From: Marmoricola sp.
GTDB lineage: Bacteria; Actinomycetota; Actinomycetes; Propionibacteriales; Nocardioidaceae
Length of the DNA: 11,312 bases
Assembly: GCA_030151765.1 (NCBI GenBank)
Contig: JASLCW010000305.1
Coordinates: 1-11,312 of the forward strand
Reading direction: 5' to 3'
Positions 6,359-11,312 of this stretch are shown here, in pieces (within the stretch, counting starts at the first letter, position 1; each line of letters begins with the position of its first letter). The notes beneath the pieces were generated by a model. The model saw only the letters and a program-made list of their open reading frames with translations. It ran no database searches and had not been told where the DNA came from. Position numbers and translations under genes: made by a program.

Positions 6359-6753
6359 TGCCCGCTCCCGGTCGCCTCGGCGACGATCCGGGGGAATTGT
6401 GCGCCCATCGCCGCCGACAGGGCCTGGGCGGCGGAGAGCGGGCGCACCATCACGACGAAGTCGTCGATGCGGCCGTCCTCGTCGTAGTGCAGGAAGTCGC
6501 AGCCGTTGACGGTGACCTCGCCGACCTTCGCCTCGAAGACCAGGGCATGGTCGCGACCGTCCGCGTCCCGGATCTCCCGGATGTAGTGGAAGTCCTGGAA
6601 GACGCGGGTGACGGCGCGGAGGATCGCGGCGGTGATCGCCTTGCCTGCATAGGGCTTGAAGGCCACCGGGCTCGTGAAGACGACCTCGTCGGCGAGGAGC
6701 GCCTCGATCGCGTCGTGGTCGTTCTCCTCGACTGCCTGCCTGAAGCTTTTCAT
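6355..6753 (-). CDS. NTF2/SnoaL-like domain protein
   Basis: A 132-residue protein with the cone-shaped NTF2 fold. It opens with the usual first helix (FRQAVEENDHDAIEALLADEVVFTSP, residues 4-29), followed by strands such as HALVFEAKVGEVTVNGCDFLHYDEDGRIDDFVVMVRP (69-105). The 'DxDGRIxxFxxMxRP' ending is typical of the SnoaL-like polyketide cyclase/isomerase branch. Members may be isomerases, hydrolases or binding proteins, so no reaction can be assigned. The ATG at 6753 has no Shine-Dalgarno, but TAGAGT lies six bases upstream on the coding strand, suggesting a leaderless mRNA. The gene is coupled to the thioesterase-like gene through a GTGA overlap and diverges from the copper operon. Confidence 0.82.
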   Translation of the reverse strand: MKSFRQAVEENDHDAIEALLADEVVFTSPVAFKPYAGKAITAAILRAVTRVFQDFHYIREIRDADGRDHALVFEAKVGEVTVNGCDFLHYDEDGRIDDFVVMVRPLSAAQALSAAMGAQFPRIVAEATGSGQ

Positions 6754-6759
6754 GAGGAG

Positions 6760-6765
6760 ACTCTA
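6760..6765 (-). promoter_or_regulatory. Candidate -10 element of the leftward SnoaL-like operon
   Basis: Read on the minus strand this is TAGAGT, a TANNNT -10 hexamer ending six bases before the ATG at 6753. No -35 of quality is seen and no ribosome site is present, fitting a leaderless transcript. The -35 zone of this promoter would lie inside the CsoR-like operator. Confidence 0.4.
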
Positions 6766-6772
6766 GAGGGAG

Positions 6773-6801
6773 TTGATACCCCTTGGGGGTATGTGTATGG
6801 T
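6773..6801 (+). promoter_or_regulatory. Promoter of the copper operon
   Basis: TTGATA (6773-6778) and TATGGT (6796-6801) are separated by 17 bases, the standard spacing for housekeeping sigma factors. The start of transcription would be near 6808, leaving a leader of about 50 bases before copZ. The spacer is almost filled by the palindrome at 6776-6792, so repressor binding would exclude polymerase. The 17-base spacing argues against a MerR/CueR activator, which usually uses 19-20. Confidence 0.65.
6776..6792. promoter_or_regulatory. CsoR-type copper operator, site 1
   Basis: ATACCCC-TTG-GGGGTAT is a perfect inverted repeat with seven-base arms around three bases. A G/C run flanked by AT-rich TAC/GTA ends is the known signature of operators bound by CsoR-family Cu(I)-sensing repressors. 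It overlaps the -35 hexamer and spacer of the copZ promoter. No csoR gene is in the window, so the repressor would act from elsewhere. Confidence 0.72.
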
Positions 6802-6808
6802 TCTTCGT

Positions 6809-6825
6809 ATACCCCACCTCGGTAT
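6809..6825. promoter_or_regulatory. CsoR-type copper operator, degenerate site 2
   Basis: ATACCCC-ACC-TCGGTAT has the same 17-base layout as site 1; five of seven arm positions pair. It begins at the predicted transcription start, with its centre 33 bases (about three helical turns) from the first, so both would face the same side of the helix. Confidence 0.5.
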
Positions 6826-6842
6826 CTGATCGGGTGGCTGAC

Positions 6843-6848
6843 GAGGAG
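6843..6848 (+). promoter_or_regulatory. Ribosome binding site of copZ
   Basis: GAGGAG lies ten bases before the ATG at 6859. A nearer ATG at 6849 is out of frame with the HMA domain and directly abuts this site, so 6859 is the start. Confidence 0.65.
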
Positions 6849-6858
6849 ATGAAGCGCC

Positions 6859-7059
6859 ATGAGCACGTCGTACGTCGTAGAGGGCATGACCTGCGGACAC
6901 TGCGTCGCATCGGTCACCGAGGAGGTCAGCGAGATCGCCGGTGTCCATGACGTCGTCGTCGACCTCGCCACCGGCGCGCTGAGCTTCGCGTCCGATGAGC
7001 CGATCGCTCGCGAGACGGTCGCCGCGGCCGTCCGCGAAGCCGGCTACGAGCTCCGGTGA
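6859..7059 (+). CDS. copZ: Copper chaperone CopZ (heavy-metal-associated domain)
   Basis: A 66-residue single-domain protein with the ferredoxin-like HMA fold. The metal site GMTCGHC puts Cu(I) between C12 and C15, and the second conserved region ends in 'VREAGYEL', typical of CopZ proteins. It is a cytosolic carrier that accepts Cu(I) and hands it to CopA, and may also deliver it to the CsoR repressor. It is the first gene of the copper operon. Its stop shares GTGA with the following membrane-anchored protein gene. The length matches the family's usual 65-70 residues, and nothing is missing. Confidence 0.93.
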   Translation: MSTSYVVEGMTCGHCVASVTEEVSEIAGVHDVVVDLATGALSFASDEPIARETVAAAVREAGYELR

Positions 7060-7988
7060 ACACCGCGACGCGGGTCGCGGCCTACGGCGCGGCGCTGGTC
7101 GTCGTGCTCGGTGGCGGCTATCTGATCGGTGACCTGACGGACTGGGGCAGCTCCGGCGCCCGAGCCCAGGTCCACTCCGAGCGCGTCGGCGGGATGGACA
7201 TGGACATGGGCCCGGACATGAGCATGCCGGCGAGCGAGGTGTCCCCGGGCGGGTTGCGGTCCTCGGAGGCGGGCTACACGCTCTCGCTTCCGGGCACCGC
7301 GCCGCGGGCCGGAGACCAGCGGCTCTCCTTCACGATCGCCGGCCCTGACGGCAAGCCGGTCACACGCTACGAGACGGCGCACGAGAAGCAACTGCACCTG
7401 ATCGCCGTACGACGTGACTTCTCCGGCTTCCAGCACGTCCACCCGGTGCTCGATGCGACAACCGGCACCTGGCAGGTCAGGGTCGGGCTCACGCCCGGGG
7501 CCTGGCGGGTCTTCACGGACTTCGTTCCCCACGGTGGCAAGGCGATCACGCTCGGGCACGACCTGCTCGTCCCGGGCGATCCCGGAGCTGTGGCCCTACC
7601 GCAGCCGGTGCGGAGCGCGAAGGTCGACGGCTACACGGTGCTCGCCGCCGGTGACCTCTCGGCCGGCGGGCACTCGATGCTCGACTTCACGGTGACCCGC
7701 CACGGCGAACCGGTCACCGATCTGCAGCCCTACCTGGGTGCCTATGGACACCTGGTGGCGCTGCGTGAGGACGATCTCGCCTATCTGCACGTGCATCCCG
7801 ACGGGGCCCCGGGCGACGGCAAGACGGATGCCGGTCCGTCGATCGACTTCGGTGCGGAGGCGCCGAGCACCGGCCGCTACCACCTGTACCTCAACTTCAA
7901 GCACGATGGAAAGGTCCACACGGCCGCGTTCACCCTCGACGCGGTCGAGGGTGGTACCGGGAACGGACACGACCATGAGCACGGCTGA
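7056..7988 (+). CDS. Membrane-anchored Met/His-rich protein with duplicated YtkA-like domain
   Basis: A 310-residue protein lying between copZ and copA. Residues about 7-27 ([19 protein letters not shown]) form one N-terminal membrane anchor or uncleaved signal; the rest should face outward. A methionine cluster [12 protein letters not shown] (47-58), a motif that often binds Cu(I), follows. Two related beta domains come next, about 70-174 and 188-297. Each contains His, 12 residues, then HVHP (H114 to H127-V-H-P; H232 to H245-V-H-P), followed by a Gly-Lys strand (GGK, DGK). The C-terminus GHDHEHG is His-rich. Copper binding outside the membrane, for sequestration or passing on, is inferred from these motifs and the operon. 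The assignment to the YtkA-like fold is tentative. The GTG start overlaps the copZ stop, and the end overlaps copA by 14 bases. Confidence 0.8.
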   Translation: MNTATRVAAYGAALVVVLGGGYLIGDLTDWGSSGARAQVHSERVGGMDMDMGPDMSMPASEVSPGGLRSSEAGYTLSLPGTAPRAGDQRLSFTIAGPDGKPVTRYETAHEKQLHLIAVRRDFSGFQHVHPVLDATTGTWQVRVGLTPGAWRVFTDFVPHGGKAITLGHDLLVPGDPGAVALPQPVRSAKVDGYTVLAAGDLSAGGHSMLDFTVTRHGEPVTDLQPYLGAYGHLVALREDDLAYLHVHPDGAPGDGKTDAGPSIDFGAEAPSTGRYHLYLNFKHDGKVHTAAFTLDAVEGGTGNGHDHEHG

Positions 7989-10212
7989 CCTCGCCGAGCG
8001 CGATGTCGAACTACTGCTGACCGGGATGACCTGCGCCTCGTGCGCCAACCGGATCGAGCGCAAGCTCAACAAGCTCGACGGGGTCAGCGCCACGGTGAAC
8101 TATGCGACCGAGAAGGCGAAGGTGCACGTCGCGCCCGACGTCGCCACCGAGGATCTCCTGGCTGCGGTGGCGGCTGCCGGCTACGGCGCGACGCTACCCG
8201 CGCCGCCGGCCACCGACGTGGCCGAGCCGGCGAGCCGCGATGTGGAGCTGGACTCGCTGCGCACCCGGTTGATCGTGTCCGCGCTGCTGTCGGTGCCCGT
8301 GATCGCGCTGGCGATGGTGCCGGCCTGGCAGTTCACCAACTGGCAGTGGCTCTCGCTGACGCTCGCCGCTCCGGTGGTCGTCTGGGGTGCGCTGCCCTTC
8401 CACCGCGCGGCCTGGACCAATCTCAGGCACGGCGCCGCGACGATGGACACCCTCGTCTCGCTGGGTACGACGGCCGCCTTCGGCTGGTCGGTCTACGCAC
8501 TGTTCTGGGGTGACGCCGGCCGGCCCGGCATGCGACATCCTTTCGAGTTCACCATCCAGCGCACCGGCGGCACCGGCGACATCTACCTCGAAGCCGCCGC
8601 GGGCGTGGTGACCTTCATCCTGCTCGGCCGCTATCTGGAGCACCGGTCGAAGCGCAATGCCGGCGCTGCCCTGCGCAGCTTGCTCGACCTGGGTGCGCGC
8701 GACGTACGGGTGCTTCGCGAGGGCGTCGAGCACGTCCTACCCATTGCTCAGCTGGCGGTCGGCGACCGGTTCGTCGTACGCCCGGGGGAGAAGGTCGCCA
8801 CCGACGGTGTCGTGGAGGAGGGGCGGTCGGCGGTCGACGCCTCGATGCTCACCGGCGAGTCCGTTCCCATCGACGTGACGGTCGGCGACCCCGTCGTCGG
8901 CGCCACGGTGAATGCCGGCGGCCGGCTCGTCGTACGCGCGACCAGGGTCGGTGCCGAGACGCAGCTCGCCCAGATGGCTCGCCTCGTCGAGGATGCCCAG
9001 ACGGGCAAGGCCGCGGTCCAGCGCCTGGCCGACAGGATCTCCGGAATCTTCGTGCCCGTGGTGATCGCGATCTCCGTCGGCACCCTGGGCTTCTGGCTCG
9101 GCAGCGGTGCCGGCGCGGCCGGCGCGCTCACCGCCGCGGTCGCGGTCCTGATCGTGGCCTGTCCCTGCGCCCTCGGCCTGGCCACTCCGACCGCGTTGAT
9201 GGTCGGCACCGGTCGCGGTGCCCAGCTCGGCATCCTGATCAAGGGTCCCGAGGTGCTCGAGCGGACGAGGGCGGTCGACACGATCGTGCTCGACAAGACC
9301 GGCACCGTGACGACGGGTGAGATGACGCTCGTCGAGACCCATGTCGCGGGAGGTGAGTCGGAGCACGAGGTGCTGCGGCTGGCCGCCGCGCTCGAGAACG
9401 CCTCGGAGCATCCGATCGCCCGGGCGATCGCCGCCGCCGTGCCGGCTCCGGTCGCCGTCGACGACTTCGCGAACGTCGAAGGCCTTGGTGTGCAGGGGAT
9501 CGTCGACGGGCACGCCGTACTCGTGGGGCGTCCGCAGCTGCTGGCCGACTGGTCGCAGCAGCTACCGGAGGAGCTCGGGAAGGCCTTCGAGGATGCTCAG
9601 GCTCGCGGCTTCACCGCGATCGCGGTCGGCTGGGACGGACGCGCTCGCGGCGTGCTCGTCGTCGCCGACACGGTCAAGGAGACCTCCGCCGAGGCGATCC
9701 GTGAGTTGCGCGGGCTCGGCCTGCGGCCGATCCTCCTCACCGGCGACAACGCGCGCGTCGCGCGGACCGTCGCCGGCCAGGTGGGCATCGCCCCGGACGA
9801 CGTCTACGCCGAGGTGCTGCCCGGCGACAAGGTCGACGTGATCAAGCGGCTGCAGTCTGAGGGCCGCGTCGTCGCGATGGTCGGCGACGGTGTCAACGAC
9901 GCCGCCGCGCTCGCCCAGGCCGACCTGGGCCTGGCGATGGGCACCGGCACCGATGTCGCCATCGAGGCCAGCGACCTGACCCTAGTGCGCGGTGACCTGC
10001 GCGTCGCGGTGGACGCGATCCGGCTGTCCCGAAGGACCCTGGGCATCATCAGGAGCAATCTCGCCTGGGCCTTCGGGTACAACGTGGCGGCCATCCCGGT
10101 CGCCGCCGCGGGTCTGTTGAACCCGATGCTCGCCGGCGCCGCGATGGCCCTCTCGTCGGTCTCCGTCGTGACGAACAGCCTGCGGCTGAAGGGCTTCCGC
10201 AGCTCGCTCTGA
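7975..10212 (+). CDS. copA: Cu(I)-exporting P1B-type ATPase CopA
   Basis: A 745-residue membrane pump that uses ATP to export Cu(I). One N-terminal HMA domain (about 10-75) binds copper through GMTCASC (C20, C23). Eight membrane helices are expected, with metal-site motifs CPC (396-398, helix 6), YN (702-703, helix 7) and MxxSS (M724, S727, S728, helix 8), the set that defines Cu(I)-specific P1B-1 ATPases. The actuator loop holds TGES (293-296). The phosphorylated aspartate is D440 in DKTGT. The nucleotide domain has the P1B marker HP (479-480), TGDN (589-592) and GDGVND (637-642). All motifs are intact. The ATG at 7975 is chosen because it yields the full HMA domain; longer in-frame starts would run inside the preceding gene. 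It overlaps that gene by 14 bases. The loop at about 177-205 contains Met and His (PGMRHP) and probably faces outside. Confidence 0.96.
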   Translation: MSTADLAERDVELLLTGMTCASCANRIERKLNKLDGVSATVNYATEKAKVHVAPDVATEDLLAAVAAAGYGATLPAPPATDVAEPASRDVELDSLRTRLIVSALLSVPVIALAMVPAWQFTNWQWLSLTLAAPVVVWGALPFHRAAWTNLRHGAATMDTLVSLGTTAAFGWSVYALFWGDAGRPGMRHPFEFTIQRTGGTGDIYLEAAAGVVTFILLGRYLEHRSKRNAGAALRSLLDLGARDVRVLREGVEHVLPIAQLAVGDRFVVRPGEKVATDGVVEEGRSAVDASMLTGESVPIDVTVGDPVVGATVNAGGRLVVRATRVGAETQLAQMARLVEDAQTGKAAVQRLADRISGIFVPVVIAISVGTLGFWLGSGAGAAGALTAAVAVLIVACPCALGLATPTALMVGTGRGAQLGILIKGPEVLERTRAVDTIVLDKTGTVTTGEMTLVETHVAGGESEHEVLRLAAALENASEHPIARAIAAAVPAPVAVDDFANVEGLGVQGIVDGHAVLVGRPQLLADWSQQLPEELGKAFEDAQARGFTAIAVGWDGRARGVLVVADTVKETSAEAIRELRGLGLRPILLTGDNARVARTVAGQVGIAPDDVYAEVLPGDKVDVIKRLQSEGRVVAMVGDGVNDAAALAQADLGLAMGTGTDVAIEASDLTLVRGDLRVAVDAIRLSRRTLGIIRSNLAWAFGYNVAAIPVAAAGLLNPMLAGAAMALSSVSVVTNSLRLKGFRSSL

Positions 10213-10235
10213 TCAGGCCGCATCCTGGCCGGGAC

Positions 10236-10275
10236 GTCATACGAACTGGTGCCCATGGGCACCAGTTCGTATGAC
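10236..10275. terminator. Perfect 40-base palindrome between convergent copA and lon
   Basis: The arm GTCATACGAACTGGTGCCC (10236-10254) is followed by AT and then by its exact reverse complement (10257-10275). It begins 23 bases after the copA stop and ends 21 bases before the lon stop, the position of a bidirectional terminator. As RNA it folds into a very stable hairpin in both directions. Neither side has a clear U tract and there is no natural loop, which is unusual for an intrinsic terminator; a dispersed palindromic repeat or protein-binding site is the alternative. Confidence 0.55.
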
Positions 10276-10296
10276 ATTGCGCTGCGCTCGCGGGGT

Positions 10297-11312
10297 TCAG
10301 GCGGCGGCGGTCTGCGCGTCAACCTCCTCGAGCGCAGTGCTCAGGATCTCGCCGACGTCCGAGACCAGGTGGACGGTTACCGCGTCCAGCACCTCGGCCG
10401 GTACGTCGTCCAGGTCCGGCTCGTTGCGCTGCGGCAGGAAGACCTCGGTCAGTCCGGCTCGCTGTGCCGCGAGGAGCTTCTGCTTCACGCCGCCGATCGG
10501 CAACACCCGGCCGGTGAGGGAGATCTCGCCGGTCATGCCGACCTCGGCTCGGACCGGGCGGCCGGTCAGCAGCGAGACCAGAGCGGTCGTCATCGTCACA
10601 CCCGCAGACGGCCCGTCCTTGGGTACGGCGCCCGCCGGGAAGTGGATGTGCACCGGGTGATCCAGCTGCCTCTCGTCGATCCCGAGGTCGGCGGCGTGGG
10701 AGCGGACCCAGGTGAGGGCGATCTGCGCCGACTCCTTCATCACATCGCCCAGCTGACCGGTCAGGGTCAGGCCCGGTGTGTCACCGGGCAGCGAGGACGC
10801 CTCGACGTAGAGGACATCGCCACCCATGCCCGTCACGGCGAGTCCGGAGGCCACGCCGGGGACCGACGTACGCTCGTGTGACTCGGGGGTGAAGCGCGGG
10901 CGCCCGATGAGCTCCGTCAAGTCGGCGACGTCGACGGTCGCGGGCGTCGTACCCAGCGAGGCCTTGCGGAAGGCCTTGGCCAGCAGGCGTTCAAAGGTTC
11001 GTACGCCGGCCTCGCGGGTGTAGTTGGCCGCGATCTCGCGCAGCGCGTCGTCGGTGATCGTGAGGTCGTCCGCGGTCAGCGCGGCACGCTCGAGCTGGCG
11101 GGGCACCAGGAAGTCGCGCGCGATGGCGACCTTGTCCTCCTCGGTGTAGCCGTCGATCGTGACCAGCTCCATCCGGTCCAGCAGGGCCGGCGGGATGGTG
11201 TCGAGCTGGTTGGCCGTCGCGATGAAGAGCGCGTCGGAGAGGTCCAGGTCGAGCTCGAGGTAGTGGTCGCGGAAGGTGTGGTTCTGCGCGGGGTCGAGGA
11301 CCTCGAGCAGCG
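10297..11312 (-). CDS. lon: ATP-dependent protease Lon, C-terminal part (5' end outside window)
   Basis: The visible 337 residues enter the AAA+ module at LLEVLDPAQNHTFRDHYLE and continue with the sensor-1 region LFIATANQLDTIP and LLDRMELV, all near-identical in Lon proteins. The sensor-2 arginine is in REAGVRTFERLL. The proteolytic domain carries the Ser-Lys dyad: serine in PKDGPSAG (codon 10606-10608) and lysine in GGVKQKLLAA (codon 10483-10485). Lon is a hexameric cytosolic protease that unfolds and degrades damaged or regulatory proteins. The C-terminus is complete and ends in an Asp-Ala-Gln-Thr-Ala3 tail. The Walker motifs, N-terminal substrate domain and promoter lie beyond the right edge. 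It converges on the copper operon and shows no sign of functional linkage to it. Confidence 0.96.
   Translation of the reverse strand, partial: LLEVLDPAQNHTFRDHYLELDLDLSDALFIATANQLDTIPPALLDRMELVTIDGYTEEDKVAIARDFLVPRQLERAALTADDLTITDDALREIAANYTREAGVRTFERLLAKAFRKASLGTTPATVDVADLTELIGRPRFTPESHERTSVPGVASGLAVTGMGGDVLYVEASSLPGDTPGLTLTGQLGDVMKESAQIALTWVRSHAADLGIDERQLDHPVHIHFPAGAVPKDGPSAGVTMTTALVSLLTGRPVRAEVGMTGEISLTGRVLPIGGVKQKLLAAQRAGLTEVFLPQRNEPDLDDVPAEVLDAVTVHLVSDVGEILSTALEEVDAQTAAA

Noticed and set aside
6776..6792. MerR/CueR-type activator site at the copper promoter
   Set aside because: The promoter spacer is 17 bases, not the lengthened 19-20 of MerR promoters, and the G/C-run symmetry fits CsoR better.
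7738..7974. N-terminal extension of CopA inside the preceding gene
   Set aside because: The extra residues are Arg/Thr/Ser-rich and not HMA-like; the ATG at 7975 gives a normal CopA start just before the HMA domain.
1..11312. CRISPR arrays, tRNA or rRNA genes, toxin-antitoxin or phage modules
   Set aside because: No evenly spaced direct repeats, cloverleaf-like or rRNA-like stretches, or recognisable defence or phage proteins were seen on either strand.

Overview
The window comes from a high-GC actinobacterium. The reading frames have strongly GC-biased third positions, GTG starts are common, stop/start overlaps (ATGA, GTGA) are frequent, and the proteins resemble mycobacterial and nocardioform families (an EthA/MymA-like monooxygenase and an Rv1264-like adenylate cyclase architecture). 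A Nocardioides-like host is a guess from sequence style only. The region is densely coded, with no gene-free stretch over 300 bases.

Layout, left to right. (1) Bases 1-60 hold the last 19 codons of an IS30-type transposase, so an insertion sequence ends at the left edge. (2) 197-2554 is a tight leftward three-gene operon: a 68-residue helical protein, a 378-residue helical-repeat protein with a 43-residue period, and a soluble class III adenylate cyclase with a helical N-terminal domain. (3) 2620-2802 is a rightward two-helix mini membrane protein, probably read from a leaderless transcript. (4) 2806-5907 holds a leftward TetR-family repressor gene divergent from a rightward operon: an EthA-like Baeyer-Villiger flavin monooxygenase translationally coupled to an alpha/beta hydrolase. 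The 82-base divergent region carries a near-consensus promoter followed directly by a 28-base near-palindrome, a good repressor operator candidate. (5) 5900-6753 is a leftward pair: an NTF2/SnoaL-like protein and a hotdog-fold thioesterase-like protein. (6) 6773-10212 is a copper-resistance operon: CsoR-type operator(s), the chaperone copZ, a membrane-anchored Met/His-rich protein with a duplicated domain, and the Cu(I)-exporting P1B-ATPase copA. (7) A perfect 40-base palindrome lies between copA and the convergent gene. (8) 10297 to the right edge is the C-terminal part of the Lon protease gene.

How the genes work together. The monooxygenase and hydrolase form a plausible ketone-to-ester-to-acid-plus-alcohol pathway under TetR control. 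CopZ would pass cytosolic Cu(I) to CopA for export, and the middle protein would bind copper outside the membrane; the CsoR-like sites predict copper-induced derepression, although no csoR gene lies in the window. The cyclase operon probably makes cAMP, with two uncharacterised partners. No CRISPR array, tRNA, rRNA or phage module was seen. The least explained items are the 43-residue-repeat protein of the cyclase operon, the duplicated copper protein, and the perfect 40-base palindrome.
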